From Pseudomonadales bacterium (GTDB taxonomy: Bacteria > Pseudomonadota > Gammaproteobacteria > Pseudomonadales > Azotimanducaceae): a stretch of DNA of 64,000 bases. Made by a program: the position numbers and the translations under genes. Under the pieces are notes generated by a model. It had not been told where the DNA came from. It saw only the letters and a program-made list of their open reading frames with translations, and did not search any database. Position 1 is the first letter of the stretch; each line of letters begins with the position of its first letter. This document shows, piece after piece, positions 10,859-20,427 of this stretch. Where the stretch lies: assembly GCA_019634925.1 (NCBI GenBank), contig JAHCAL010000003.1, positions 248,001 to 312,000 on the forward strand, given 5' to 3'.

Positions 10859-13468
10859 ATGAAAACTGCCGAGGTCCGTTCCGCCTATCTCGCGTTCTTC
10901 GAGGCGCGCGGGCATCGCATCGTGCCCTCGAGTCCACTCGTGCCGCACAACGATCCGACCCTGCTGTTCACCAACGCCGGGATGAACCAGTTCAAGGACG
11001 CGCTGCTCGGCCGCGAGGATCCCGGCTACCGGCGTGCAGCGAGCGCGCAGCGCTGCGTACGCGCGGGCGGCAAACACAACGACCTCGAGAACGTCGGTTA
11101 CACCGCGCGGCACCACACGTTCTTCGAGATGCTGGGCAACTTCAGCTTCGGCGACTATTTCAAGGACGAGACGATCGGCTGGGCCTGGGAATTCATCACC
11201 GGCGTGCTCGGGCTGCCGCGCGACCGCCTGTGGGTCACGGTCCATCCCACCGATGCGGATTCGCGGCGTATCTGGGAGTCGCACATCGGGATCCCGCGCG
11301 ACCGCGTGATCAGCCTCGAGGAAAACTTCTGGGCCATGGGCGACACCGGTCCGTGCGGCCCCTGCACCGAGATCTTCTACGATCACGGCCCGAGCGTCGC
11401 CGGCGGACCGCCGGGATCACCCGACGAGGACGGTGACCGCTACATCGAGTTCTGGAACCTGGTATTCCCGCAGTTCGACCGCCAGCCCGACGGCGCGCTC
11501 GCGCCGTTGCCGCAGCCCGGCGTCGACACCGGCATGGGACTCGAGCGCATCAGCGCGATCATGCAGGGGGTGCACAGCAACTACGAGATCGACCTGTTCC
11601 GCAACCTGCTGGCGGGGGTTGGTGACATCGCCGGGATCCGCGGGGCGAACGATCAGCTCGCCAACGCGTCGATTCGGGTGATCGCCGATCACATCCGTTC
11701 CAGCGCGTTCCTGATCGCCGACGGCGTGATGCCGGGCAACGAGGATCGCAGCTACGTGCTGCGCCGGATCATCCGCCGTGCGCTGCGCCACGGTCACATG
11801 CTGAACATCCGCGAACCGTTCTTCCATCGGCTGGTCGGTCCGCTCGCGCGCGAGATGGGCGACGCGTACCCGCTCATCCGGGAACGGGCCGCGGAGGTCG
11901 AAGCCGCGCTCCTGCGCGAAGAGCAGCGCTTCGCCGAGACGCTGTCGCAGGGCATGGAACTGCTCGAATCGACCATCGCGGGCCTCGGCAACGACGTCAT
12001 TCCGGGGCAGGTGGTCTTCCAGCTCTACGACACGTTCGGGTTTCCGACCGATCTCACGGCGGACGTGGCGCGCGAGCGCGGGCTTGCGGTCGACATGGCC
12101 GGCTTCGAGGTTGCCATGAACGCCCAGCGCGACCGCGGCCGCGCGGCGGCCCGCTTTTCCGCGACGCTCGGCCAGCGCGTGCACACCAAGGGCAGGGTGG
12201 AATTCCTCGGCTACGCGGGTACCGAGGACAGTGGCGCCGTGCAGGCCCTGTTCGACGCCGAAGGGCGCGAGACGGCGGTGCTGCAGGCGGGTGACGCGGG
12301 GGTGGTGGTGCTCGATCGCACGCCGTTCTACGCGGAGTCCGGTGGCCAGGTTGGCGACACCGGTGTGCTTGCCGCCGCCGGGATCCGATTCGTGGTCGAG
12401 GATACCCAGGGCAGCGGCGACCAGCACCTGCACATCGGACGCCTCGAGGCCGGCGAACTGCGCGCCGGACAGCGGCTCGACGGCACCGTGGACGCGGAGC
12501 GCCGGCGGCGCATCCGGCTGAATCACTCCGCGACCCACCTCATGCATGCCGCGCTGCGTAAGGTGCTCGGCGGCCACGTGCAGCAGAAAGGCTCGCTGGT
12601 GACCGCGGAGCGGACCCGCTTCGACTTCTCGCATCCGCAGCCGGTGACCGCGGACGAACTCGCCCGCATCGAAGCCGAGGTCAACTTCGAGATCCAGCGC
12701 AACAGCGCGGTGGACGTCGAACTGCTCGGCTACCAGGACGCGATCGGGCGCGGCGCCATGGCGTTGTTCGGCGAAAAGTACGGCGACCAGGTGCGTGTAT
12801 TGACCATGGGCGAGGGGTATTCGGTCGAACTGTGCGGCGGCACGCATGTAGCCCGGACCGGGGACATCGGACTGTTCCGCATCGTCAGCGAGTCCGGCAT
12901 CGCGGCGGGCGTGCGGCGCATCGAGGCGGTGACCGGTCCCGGTGCGCTCGACTGGGTCCGTAGTGCTGACGGCCTGATCGAGCGGATCGGCGCCGCGGTC
13001 AAGGGTTCGCGCGCGGATCTCGTGGACAAGGTCGCGGGCATCCTCGAGGAGAACCGGCGGCTCGCGCGTGAACTCGATGCGCTGAAACAGAAGCTCGCGG
13101 CGGCGCAGGGCGCGGACCTCTCGGCCCGGGCGATCGAGATCGCCGGGGTCAGGGTGCTGGCCGCGCAGGTGGAAGGCGGCGCCGAAGGCCTGCTGCAGAC
13201 GCTCGACGCGCTGAAGGCGAAGCTCGCCTCCGCCGTCATCGTGCTCGGCGCGGTCGAGGCGGGCAAGGTCAGCCTGATCGCCGGCGTCACCCGCGACGTC
13301 ACGGACCGTATCAAGGCGCCGGACGTGCTGCGTCTGGTCGGCGAACCGGTCGGCGCCAAGGGTGGCGGGCGCCCGGACATGGCGCGCGCCGGCGGCGGCG
13401 ATCGCCCCGAGGCGCTCGACGATGCGCTCGCGCAGGTGGCCGGCTGGGTAGCCGGCCGGCTGGGCTGA
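10859..13468 (+). CDS. alaS: Alanyl-tRNA synthetase
   Basis: 869 residues from the ATG at 10859, close to the 876 of E. coli. It charges tRNA-Ala and edits mischarged Ser and Gly. The start [19 protein letters not shown] is the universal AlaRS N-terminus. The catalytic class II domain shows NAGMNQFKD and [31 protein letters not shown] (family motif, seen in parts). The editing domain carries the zinc-binding [11 protein letters not shown] and CGGTH motifs. The C-Ala domain ends in [12 protein letters not shown]. lysC starts 9 bases later, the usual gammaproteobacterial order. Confidence 0.98.
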   Translation: MKTAEVRSAYLAFFEARGHRIVPSSPLVPHNDPTLLFTNAGMNQFKDALLGREDPGYRRAASAQRCVRAGGKHNDLENVGYTARHHTFFEMLGNFSFGDYFKDETIGWAWEFITGVLGLPRDRLWVTVHPTDADSRRIWESHIGIPRDRVISLEENFWAMGDTGPCGPCTEIFYDHGPSVAGGPPGSPDEDGDRYIEFWNLVFPQFDRQPDGALAPLPQPGVDTGMGLERISAIMQGVHSNYEIDLFRNLLAGVGDIAGIRGANDQLANASIRVIADHIRSSAFLIADGVMPGNEDRSYVLRRIIRRALRHGHMLNIREPFFHRLVGPLAREMGDAYPLIRERAAEVEAALLREEQRFAETLSQGMELLESTIAGLGNDVIPGQVVFQLYDTFGFPTDLTADVARERGLAVDMAGFEVAMNAQRDRGRAAARFSATLGQRVHTKGRVEFLGYAGTEDSGAVQALFDAEGRETAVLQAGDAGVVVLDRTPFYAESGGQVGDTGVLAAAGIRFVVEDTQGSGDQHLHIGRLEAGELRAGQRLDGTVDAERRRRIRLNHSATHLMHAALRKVLGGHVQQKGSLVTAERTRFDFSHPQPVTADELARIEAEVNFEIQRNSAVDVELLGYQDAIGRGAMALFGEKYGDQVRVLTMGEGYSVELCGGTHVARTGDIGLFRIVSESGIAAGVRRIEAVTGPGALDWVRSADGLIERIGAAVKGSRADLVDKVAGILEENRRLARELDALKQKLAAAQGADLSARAIEIAGVRVLAAQVEGGAEGLLQTLDALKAKLASAVIVLGAVEAGKVSLIAGVTRDVTDRIKAPDVLRLVGEPVGAKGGGRPDMARAGGGDRPEALDDALAQVAGWVAGRLG

Positions 13469-13477
13469 GGCGCGATC

Positions 13478-14713
13478 ATGGCGCTCATCGTCCAGAAGTA
13501 CGGCGGCACCAGCGTCGGCAGCATCGAGCGGATCCAGGCGGTCGCGGACCGCGTCATCGGTTACCTGAACGCCGGCCATCGCGTCGCCGTGGTGGTCTCC
13601 GCAATGAGCGGCGAGACCAACAAACTCGTGGCACTCGGGCGCAGCACCTCGGCGCGGCCCTCCTCGCGCGAAATGGACGTGCTGCAGGCGACCGGCGAAC
13701 AGGTGACCGTCGCGTTGCTGGCCATGGTGCTCGCCGATCGCGGCTACCCGGCGCGGTCCTATCTCGCGCACCAGGTGGCGATCCACACCGACTCGAGTTT
13801 CGGTCGTGCGCGCATCGTCGGCATCGACACGGAACGGCTCCGCGCCGACCTGGATGCGGGCGTAGTGCCGGTGGTCGCGGGCTTTCAGGGCGTCGATGCC
13901 GAGGGCAACGTGACCACGCTCGGACGCGGCGGCTCCGACACCACGGGTGTGGCGCTGGCGGCGGCGCTGCGCGCGGACGAATGCGAGATCTGCACCGACG
14001 TCGACGGTGTCTACACCGCGGACCCGCGTATCGTCGAGGACGCGCGCCGCCTGCCGCGCATCACCTTCGAGGAAATGCTCGAACTCGCGAGTCTCGGCTC
14101 CAAGGTGCTGCATCCGCGTTCGGTGGAATTCGCCGGCAAGTACCAGGTTCCGTTGCGCGTGCTGTCGTCGTTCGAGGACGGCCCCGGTACGTTGATCACC
14201 ATGGAGAATGACGCTATGGAGCAGCCCGTCGTATCGGGTATCGCCCATTCCAAGGACGAAGCCAAGATCACCATGTCCGGCGTACCGGACGTGCCCGGTG
14301 TCGCCTCGCGTATCCTCGGTCCGGTGAGCCGCGCGGCCATCGAGGTGGACATGATCGTGCAGAACACCGGCGCGGACGGCACCACCGATTTCACGTTCAC
14401 GGTCAAGCGCGACGACTACGAACGGGCGCTCGAATTGCTGCGGCCGGTGCAGGCGGAACTCGGCGCGCGCGAACTCGCGGGGGACAACCGGATCGTCAAG
14501 GTATCGGTGGTGGGCGTAGGCATGCGCTCCCATGCGGGCGTCGCGAGCCGCATGTTCGATGCGCTGGCGGCGGAGAACATCAATATCCTCATGATCTCCA
14601 CGTCCGAGATCAAGATATCCGTGGTGGTGACCGAGAAGTACCTGGAACTTGCCGTGCGCGCGATCCACGATGCGTTCGAACTCGGCAAGGCGGCCGCAGG
14701 CGAACGGGTCTGA
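13478..14713 (+). CDS. lysC: Aspartate kinase
   Basis: 411 residues. It phosphorylates aspartate in the first step of the lysine, threonine and methionine pathway. The kinase domain opens with the family motif KYGGTSVGS and contains VTTLGRGGSDTTGVALAAAL and the segment CEIYTDVDG-type variant CEICTDVDGVYTADPR. Two ACT domains follow from about residue 265 (ITMSGVPDVPGVASRIL and VSVVGVGMRSHAGVASRMFDAL), the sites of feedback control by amino acids in the monofunctional enzyme. In many gammaproteobacteria csrA and tRNA-Ser follow; here the tRNA-Ser is found 2.8 kb downstream and csrA is not present. Confidence 0.97.
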   Translation: MALIVQKYGGTSVGSIERIQAVADRVIGYLNAGHRVAVVVSAMSGETNKLVALGRSTSARPSSREMDVLQATGEQVTVALLAMVLADRGYPARSYLAHQVAIHTDSSFGRARIVGIDTERLRADLDAGVVPVVAGFQGVDAEGNVTTLGRGGSDTTGVALAAALRADECEICTDVDGVYTADPRIVEDARRLPRITFEEMLELASLGSKVLHPRSVEFAGKYQVPLRVLSSFEDGPGTLITMENDAMEQPVVSGIAHSKDEAKITMSGVPDVPGVASRILGPVSRAAIEVDMIVQNTGADGTTDFTFTVKRDDYERALELLRPVQAELGARELAGDNRIVKVSVVGVGMRSHAGVASRMFDALAAENINILMISTSEIKISVVVTEKYLELAVRAIHDAFELGKAAAGERV

Positions 14714-14755
14714 ACGTACGCCGCGCACGCGCATCGGACTGACGGGAGGGTCAAC

Positions 14756-15706
14756 GTGAAGAATCTCGTGATCGGACTGCACATGGCTGCCCGCGACGGG
14801 CGCGGTGCACTGGAGCAGATCATGGCGGCGGAGGCCGCCGGTCTCGACGTCGCCTGGATGACCTGCGGGGGCGTGGCACCTGATCCGCTGGCGGTGTTCT
14901 CCGCGGCCGCGTTGCGCACCGAGAGGATCGAGTTCGGTACCTGCATCATCCCGACATTCCCGCGCCATCCGATGGCGCTGGCCCAGGCCGCGCAGGTCGT
15001 CGACAGCCTCGCACCCGGCCGCCTGCGCCTCGGCGTCGGCCCGAGCCACGAGCCCGCCATGCGCGCGACCTGGGGTCTCGACTTCACCCGCCCGCTCGAG
15101 CACCTGCGCGAATACGTCACGATCCTCAATGCCTGTTTCCGCGACGGTAAGGTCGACTTCACCGGCAAGCGCCTGCACGCCCATGCGGAATTCCCGGGTA
15201 CCTCGGCGATCCGGGTGATGGTCTCGGCACTTCGACACAATGCGTTCGCGCTGGCCGGCGAACTCACCGAAGGCGGCATCAGCTGGGTCACGCCGCCCGA
15301 GCACATCCGCGACGTGGCGGTGCCTGCGCTGCGCGAAGGCGCGGCGAAAGTGGGGCGCGCAACGGTGCCGCCGGCGGTGGTGCACGTGCCGATCGCCGTC
15401 TCGACCGATTCAGCCGCCGTGCACCGCCAGGCGACCGCGCAGATGGGCTTCTATCAGCGTCTGCCGTTCTACCGCGCGATGTGGCTCGAAGCCGGTTACG
15501 CGGACGCCGCCGGCACCGAGTTCACCCGCACGATGTTCGAAGCGCTGGTCGTGCACGGCGACGAGCAGCAGGTGGCCGACCGGATCCGCGCGCTGCCGTC
15601 GTTCGGCGCGAACGAGATCATCGCCATGCCGCTGCTGCTGCCCGACGACCGGGAGAGCCGTGGCCGCACCATACGCCTGCTCGGGGAACTCGCGCGCAGC
15701 GCCTGA
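14756..15706 (+). CDS. LLM-class flavin-dependent oxidoreductase
   Basis: 316 residues with a GTG start preceded by GGGAGGG. The protein is a luciferase-like (LLM) TIM barrel: IGLHMAARDGRGALEQIMAAEAAGLDVAWMT at the start, RIEFGTCIIPTFPRHPMALAQAAQVVDSLAPGRLRLGVGPSH (read in parts) and the typical LREYVTILNA segment. Family members use FMN or F420 to oxidise or reduce varied organic substrates. The substrate here is unknown. It is followed on the same strand by a TRIC channel gene and a cyclase-family gene, but shared function is not evident. It occupies the position where csrA is often found. Confidence 0.85.
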   Translation: MKNLVIGLHMAARDGRGALEQIMAAEAAGLDVAWMTCGGVAPDPLAVFSAAALRTERIEFGTCIIPTFPRHPMALAQAAQVVDSLAPGRLRLGVGPSHEPAMRATWGLDFTRPLEHLREYVTILNACFRDGKVDFTGKRLHAHAEFPGTSAIRVMVSALRHNAFALAGELTEGGISWVTPPEHIRDVAVPALREGAAKVGRATVPPAVVHVPIAVSTDSAAVHRQATAQMGFYQRLPFYRAMWLEAGYADAAGTEFTRTMFEALVVHGDEQQVADRIRALPSFGANEIIAMPLLLPDDRESRGRTIRLLGELARSA

Positions 15707-15749
15707 GCGCCCGCGGGCAACCGGGCCAGGCGGACAGACGGAGCGCCGC

Positions 15750-16352
15750 GTGCTCTACTGGTTCGACCTCTTCGGCGTGTTCGTCTTCGCGTTGAGCGGT
15801 GCGCTTGCCGCCGACCGGCGCGGCATGGACCTGTTCGGCTTCGTCGCGATTGCACTGCTGCCGGCGATCGGCGGCGGCACGGTCCGTGACATGGTGCTCG
15901 ACGTGCCGGTATTCTGGGTGCAGGACGCGGTCTATCTCTGGCTCATTCTGGCCGCGGGACTGCTCACCTTCGTGGCGGCGCCGCTCATCCATCGCGCCGA
16001 GCGCCTGCTGCTGTGGGCCGATGCGGTCGGCCTGTCGGTGTTCTGCGTGGTGGGGGCGGCCAAGGCGCTCGTGGTGACCGGTTCGGCGACCGTTGCGATT
16101 GCCATGGGTGTCGTCACCGCCGTGCTCGGCGGCATCGTGCGCGACGTCGTCTGCAACGAGATCCCGCTGGTGCTGCGTCAGGACATTTACGCCACCGCCG
16201 CGTTCGCGGGCGCGGCCGCCTACGTGGGTCTCGTCGCGTTCGGGCTCGATCCCTCGCTCGGCATGCTGGCGGGTGCTGCGCTCTGCTTCTGCGTGCGCGG
16301 CTCGGCGATCATCTGGCGCTGGTCGCTGCCGAGGCGCGGTACGCCGTCATGA
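15750..16352 (+). CDS. TRIC-type cation channel family membrane protein (UPF0126)
   Basis: 200 residues from a GTG at 15750, chosen because it begins right at the first helix (VLYWFDLFGVFVFALSGALAADRRGMDLFG). The protein consists of two related halves, each with a three-helix unit and a glycine motif: ALLPAIGGGTVRDMVL in the first and VVTAVLGGIVRDVVCNE in the second. These are hallmarks of the bacterial TRIC (YadS/UPF0126) family, trimeric channels for monovalent cations in the inner membrane. Seven transmembrane segments fit the pattern. Physiological role is unproven for most members. It lies 43 bases downstream of the LLM gene. Confidence 0.87.
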   Translation: MLYWFDLFGVFVFALSGALAADRRGMDLFGFVAIALLPAIGGGTVRDMVLDVPVFWVQDAVYLWLILAAGLLTFVAAPLIHRAERLLLWADAVGLSVFCVVGAAKALVVTGSATVAIAMGVVTAVLGGIVRDVVCNEIPLVLRQDIYATAAFAGAAAYVGLVAFGLDPSLGMLAGAALCFCVRGSAIIWRWSLPRRGTPS

Positions 16353-16413
16353 TCGAGGGCGGGTGTGCGCGCGTCCGATCCGATCTTCCGTTCGACCTGC
16401 CTGGAGCAACCCG

Positions 16414-17394
16414 ATGAGCAAGATACCACCCCACCTGCCGGCTTACCGTGAGCTGCCGGTGATACCGGGCAATCCGCCCAAGACCGCCTGGGGGCTGTTC
16501 GGCCCCGACGACAACGTCGGCATGTTCAACCTGCAGACCCCCGACGTCGTGGTGGCCGCGGCGCGCCTGGTGAAGAAGGGCGCCGTGTTCGCCATGAACT
16601 GGGAGCAGGAGAAGCCGAACCCGCCCCTGTTCGGCCGTGGCCGGTTCCGTCACACCGTGTTTCGCGAGGGTGCGGTCGGCCACCACGGCGACGACTGCCT
16701 CGACAATTTCTTCACCCAGGCGTCGAGCCAGTGGGACGGGCTCACCCACGTCGGCGACTTCGAGCACGGCTTCTGGGGTGGGGTGACCAACGCGGAGCTG
16801 CGCGCGCACCCGCACGACAACCGGCTCGGCATCGATCACTGGGCACGGCGTGGCATCGCCGGCCGGGCAGTGGTGCTGGACGTCGCGCGCTGGCGTGCCG
16901 CGCAAGGCCGGCCGATCGACTGCGACGCGAGCGATCCGGTCAGCGTCGCGGACCTGGAAGGCACCGCCGCGGCGCAGGGTGTTGCGTTCCGGCCCGGTGA
17001 CGTCTGGATCATCCATCTCGGCTGGGTCGACTGGTACGAGCGGCAGACGCCGCAGAAACACCGTGTCATGGCGAATACCCAGATGCTGCGCACGCCCGGG
17101 CTCGAGTGCAGCGAAGCCATGGCCGAATGGATCTTCGACCGGCATCCCGCGGCGCTCTGTTCCGACAACCCGGCGCTCGAGTGCTGGCCGCCGCCGAACT
17201 TCCTGGATCCGGACGGGTTCCTGCACCACTGGATCATCGGCCGGTTCGGCATGGCGATCGGCGAGATGTTCCAGACCACCCACCTCGCCGCCGACTGCGC
17301 GGCCGACGGCGTCTATGAAGGGCTGTTCGTGTCGGCACCGCTCAATATCGCGGGCGGCACCGGTAGCCCGCCTAATGCGCTCGTGATCAAGTAG
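16414..17394 (+). CDS. Cyclase family protein (kynurenine formamidase-like hydrolase)
   Basis: 326 residues, start ATG at 16414. It belongs to the PF04199 cyclase family, metal-dependent hydrolases that include kynurenine formamidase. It has the variant long-chain form of the family with the signature SSQWDGLTHVGDFEHGFWGG, in which Asp and His are the expected metal ligands, and the later GDVWIIHLGWVDWYE segment. The N-terminal part (NVGMFNLQTPDVVVAAARLVKKG) matches the cyclase-family pattern for a substrate pocket. No tryptophan-degradation genes lie nearby, so the substrate is not assigned. It ends 99 bases before tRNA-Ser. Confidence 0.82.
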   Translation: MSKIPPHLPAYRELPVIPGNPPKTAWGLFGPDDNVGMFNLQTPDVVVAAARLVKKGAVFAMNWEQEKPNPPLFGRGRFRHTVFREGAVGHHGDDCLDNFFTQASSQWDGLTHVGDFEHGFWGGVTNAELRAHPHDNRLGIDHWARRGIAGRAVVLDVARWRAAQGRPIDCDASDPVSVADLEGTAAAQGVAFRPGDVWIIHLGWVDWYERQTPQKHRVMANTQMLRTPGLECSEAMAEWIFDRHPAALCSDNPALECWPPPNFLDPDGFLHHWIIGRFGMAIGEMFQTTHLAADCAADGVYEGLFVSAPLNIAGGTGSPPNALVIK

Positions 17395-17493
17395 CGCGCG
17401 GGACGCTGCCGCTGGGGTTGTGCGGCTGGTGCGGGGCGTCCGGGGCACGGGGGTGGTTCGCGGCGGCAATGCCCGGTAGACTTGCGCCCCTCC

Positions 17494-17584
17494 GGAGAGG
17501 TGGCCGAGTGGTCGAAGGCGCTCCCCTGCTAAGGGAGTATGGGTCAAAAGCTCATCGAGGGTTCGAATCCCTCCCTCTCCGCCA
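17494..17584 (+). tRNA. tRNA-Ser (anticodon GCT)
   Basis: A complete class II tRNA. The acceptor stem is GGAGAGG (17494-17500) paired with CCTCTCC (17574-17580). The anticodon arm is CTCCC, loop CTGCTAA, GGGAG (17521-17537), giving anticodon GCT, which reads AGC and AGT. A long variable arm follows (about 17538-17559), as expected for Ser, then the T arm with GTTCGAATC. The discriminator G is at 17581 and CCA is encoded (17582-17584). The GCT tRNA-Ser near lysC is a common gammaproteobacterial arrangement. Confidence 0.97.
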
Positions 17585-17639
17585 GAAACGACGGCTCTAT
17601 CCCATTGGCGGGCCCATCGGGCCCGTTGTCGTTTCTGGC
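17581..17639. repeat. Nested inverted repeats directly 3' of tRNA-Ser
   Basis: The outer arms are GCCAGAAACGAC (17581-17592) and its exact complement GTCGTTTCTGGC (17628-17639). An inner hairpin, CGGGCCC-ATC-GGGCCCG (17609-17625), sits inside. The left arm begins with the tRNA discriminator base and CCA end. There is no T-run for a standard rho-independent terminator. It may stop or process the tRNA transcript, or it may be part of a repetitive element or an old tRNA-targeted insertion. Confidence 0.75.
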
Positions 17640-17667
17640 GACGCAGTGCGTGATCCCACTGCCCTCC

Positions 17668-18567
17668 CTACACCTGGGCCAGCGTCTCCGCGCAAGCCTG
17701 CATGAAGGCCCGTACGATCGGCCGCGGCGGCCAGCGTCGCCGGATCGCGGTGCAGATGGCCGACTGCGTCATCGATTCGAAAAACGGTAGCCGCACGAAC
17801 GCGCGCGCGAAGCGTTCGGTACGCGTATAGGCGTCGTGGACGAAGCCGATCGCGTCGGTACTGGCGACGATGCGCCGCGCGAGCGGAAAGTAGTCGACCG
17901 TGTGGATCCTGGTCCGGGGGTCGATCCGCCGCGATTCGTAGATGTCCCGGATGAATGCGTCGTACGGGCGCGACTCGGAAGGGGCCACCAGTTCGAACTC
18001 CGCGATGTCGGCGAGTGTGACATCGCTGCGCTCGAGCAGTGGGTGACCGTGCCTGACGAAGAACGCGCTCTGCCGGGTGGTCAGGTGGGTACGCTCGATG
18101 TCCGGCAGGTCCTGGAACGCCGCGTCGAATCCGAGTGCCACGTCGACGCTGCCGGTGCGCAGCTGCTGCACGACGCGCGCGAAGCTGGCGCCGCTGACCT
18201 CGATGCGCGCCTGCGGGTAGCGTCGCAGCAGGGTCGTGACGGGCTCGAGGAGCAGGTAGTCTAGCGAAGTGGGGCACACCCCGACGCGCAGCACGTCGGC
18301 ATAGGGATCGCTGCCGGTCGCAGCCCCCGCCAGCAGGGCATGGGTGTCATCGAGCAGCCGCGCCGCCCGTTCGACGAAGAGCTCTCCCTGCTCGGTGAGG
18401 ATGACGCCGCGGGCGGTCCGTTCGAATATCGGATAGCCGAGCTGACGCTCAAGGTCGCGCACGCTCTTGGTGAGCGCCGACTGGGTAAGGCCGACATGTT
18501 CCGCAGCGGCGGTGAAGGCGCCGTAGCGTGCGACGGCCACGACGTGGCTGAGGCGACGGTCGTTCAT
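17668..18567 (-). CDS. LysR-family transcriptional regulator
   Basis: 299 residues from the ATG at 18567, the usual length of the family. The N-terminal winged helix-turn-helix (about 6-65) reads LSHVVAVARYGAFTAAAEHVGLTQSALTKSVRDLE in parts, the LysR pattern. The rest (about 90-295) is the periplasmic-binding-protein-like effector domain. The gene is divergent from the cytochrome/sugar dehydrogenase fusion at 18853, with 285 bases between, so that gene is a plausible target, as LysR regulators often control the divergent neighbour. The inducer is unknown. An extended reading frame upstream of the chosen start includes GDDR repeats and is not protein-like. Confidence 0.9.
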   Translation of the reverse strand: MNDRRLSHVVAVARYGAFTAAAEHVGLTQSALTKSVRDLERQLGYPIFERTARGVILTEQGELFVERAARLLDDTHALLAGAATGSDPYADVLRVGVCPTSLDYLLLEPVTTLLRRYPQARIEVSGASFARVVQQLRTGSVDVALGFDAAFQDLPDIERTHLTTRQSAFFVRHGHPLLERSDVTLADIAEFELVAPSESRPYDAFIRDIYESRRIDPRTRIHTVDYFPLARRIVASTDAIGFVHDAYTRTERFARAFVRLPFFESMTQSAICTAIRRRWPPRPIVRAFMQACAETLAQV

Positions 18568-18576
18568 GAATGCTCG

Positions 18577-18617
18577 GTCGTCACCTCGGTCGTCACCTCG
18601 GTCATCACCTGGGTCAG
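18577..18617. repeat. Short tandem repeat upstream of the LysR gene
   Basis: About three copies of a 12-base unit (CGGTCGTCACCT, with the third copy reading CGGTCATCACCT) lie just upstream of the LysR start, within the 285-base intergenic region 18568-18852. The region presumably holds divergent promoters and the regulator's own binding site. I see no convincing -10/-35 pair. Function of the repeat is unknown. Confidence 0.6.
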
Positions 18618-18852
18618 GGATTCGGCCATCGTTTCGGTCAGCGCCGCGCGCTCGCTGAGCGCGTCGGGTCGGTCCGTGATTGTAGTGGGCTGGACGGCCG
18701 GCACACCATCCGAGGCGGTCGATTGCCGGCTGCGAACGACCCGCGCCGAGTGCGGCCATGCCCGGCAGGAATGGCTGCGTACCATTGCTCATTGGACGCC
18801 CGTTCGGCGTCTCTCTAACTTAGGGTGCTTCGTGGCACTGGCGGACCTGCGC

Positions 18853-20400
18853 ATGTCCTGGTGGAAATGGATCCTGGCTGTCCTGGGCGTGCTGGCGATC
18901 GTCGGAACCGGGGTCGGCTACTACCAGCTGAAGGTCGCCGAGCTCGACATCTACGTGCCGCTGTTCGCCGCGCACTGCGGCGACTGCCATGGCCCGGACC
19001 TGCTCGGCACCGACCGCGGTCCCGGTCTGGTCGGCGGGGATCTCCGTGGCGGCGACTCGCTCGCGGAGCTGATCCGGAGCATTGCGCGCGGCGGCGCAAC
19101 GGCCGGAATGCCGGCGTTCGAACACGTGCTGACCGAAGACCAGATCAAGGGGCTCGCCATCTACGTGGGCGAGCGGCGCCTGGGGCTGCGATATACGGAC
19201 TTCCGTTACGACATGGACATCCGGCTGCCCGACCGACCGGTGCGTTCGGCGCTGCACGAATTCCGGGTGGAGACCTTTGCGGACGGGCTCGACCCGATGC
19301 CGTTCGGCATGGCGGCCCTGCCCGACGGTTCGTTTCTGCTGACCGAGAAGGAGCGCGGACTGTCGATCATCTCGCCGGACGGCGTGCAGTCCGCACCGAT
19401 CCAGGGGACGCCAGCAACGGGTGGGAGTTTCGACGTGCGTGGCGTCCAGCTCGGGCTTGGCTGGCTGCTCGACGTGGCGGTGCATCCGCAATACGCCGAG
19501 AACGGCTGGATCTACCTGCACTACACCGAGCTCTGTGGCGAACGATGCGCGCGGCCGGGCGCATGGAACGTCATGCCGAAGTCGATGAATCGGCTCGAAC
19601 GGGGCCGCATCGTGGACGGCCGCTGGGCCGATGTCGAGACCATCTGGCAGGCCGCGCCCGAACACTACACCTTCATGCCGGATACCGGTGCGGGCGGGCG
19701 CATTGCCTTCGACGAAGAAGGTCACGTGTTCATCGCCGTGGGCATCAAGGGGCTGGACGAGGCCAGTCCGCAGTTCCTCGACAACCCGTACGGCAAGATC
19801 CATCGGGTGAACGACGATGGTTCGATCCCGACCGACAACCCGTTCGTCGGCAGTGATCGGGTCGGCCCGCAGGCACCCGACTATGTCCGTTCGATCTGGA
19901 CCTACGGGCATCGCAGTCCGCAGGGGCTCGCCTGGCATGCGGCTCGCGGCGCGCTCTGGGAAGCCGAAATGGGGCCGCGCGGCGGCGACGAGATCAACGA
20001 GCTGAAACCCGGCGCGAACTACGGCTGGCCGTTTCAGTCGCTCGGCCTCGAGTATTCGGGGATCCGGGTGGCGCAGCACGAAGCGCGCGGCATCGAGTTC
20101 GATCCCGCCACGGTCGTGGCGCCGCTCGTCGACTTCACGCCGTCACCGGCCATTTCGAGTTTCGTCATCTATTCCGGCGATGCGTTTGCAGGGTGGCGCA
20201 ACGATGTCCTGCTCGGCACGCTGAAGGGCACGGCCCTGTACCGCCTGGCTTTCGAAGGTGACAGGCTGGTCCACCGGGAGTCGTTGATCGAGGGTCTCGC
20301 GCGTATCCGCGACGTCGAAGTCGGCCGCGATGGGTTCGTGTACCTGCTGCTCGAGAGCAGGTCGGGAAGCCGCATGGTCCGATTGGTCCCGGGCGCATGA
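18853..20400 (+). CDS. Membrane-anchored cytochrome c / PQQ-type sugar dehydrogenase fusion
   Basis: 515 residues from ATG 18853; an in-frame GTG at 18832 is an alternative. A single transmembrane helix (about 5-23) anchors the protein. A small cytochrome c domain follows, with haem motif CGDCH (Cys42, Cys45, His46) and a likely Met ligand in GMPAF. The remainder is a six-bladed propeller of the soluble aldose sugar dehydrogenase/sorbosone dehydrogenase type: YTFMPDTGAGGRIAFDEEGHVFIAVG, IWTYGHRSPQGLAWH and ELKPGANYGWP are family signatures. Such enzymes oxidise sugars or alcohols in the periplasm with PQQ and pass electrons to cytochrome c. The fusion provides its own electron acceptor. The substrate is unknown; the divergent LysR gene may regulate it. 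Confidence 0.87.
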   Translation: MSWWKWILAVLGVLAIVGTGVGYYQLKVAELDIYVPLFAAHCGDCHGPDLLGTDRGPGLVGGDLRGGDSLAELIRSIARGGATAGMPAFEHVLTEDQIKGLAIYVGERRLGLRYTDFRYDMDIRLPDRPVRSALHEFRVETFADGLDPMPFGMAALPDGSFLLTEKERGLSIISPDGVQSAPIQGTPATGGSFDVRGVQLGLGWLLDVAVHPQYAENGWIYLHYTELCGERCARPGAWNVMPKSMNRLERGRIVDGRWADVETIWQAAPEHYTFMPDTGAGGRIAFDEEGHVFIAVGIKGLDEASPQFLDNPYGKIHRVNDDGSIPTDNPFVGSDRVGPQAPDYVRSIWTYGHRSPQGLAWHAARGALWEAEMGPRGGDEINELKPGANYGWPFQSLGLEYSGIRVAQHEARGIEFDPATVVAPLVDFTPSPAISSFVIYSGDAFAGWRNDVLLGTLKGTALYRLAFEGDRLVHRESLIEGLARIRDVEVGRDGFVYLLLESRSGSRMVRLVPGA

Positions 20401-20427
20401 GCCAGAGCCTCCGGATTCGGCGGCGTC

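Noticed and set aside
11417..15385. A very long minus-strand open frame (1322 codons) across alaS, lysC and the LLM gene
   Set aside because: It is antisense to three certain genes. High GC makes the complementary frame free of stops. The translation is rich in Arg, His, Asp and Gln with no family resemblance.
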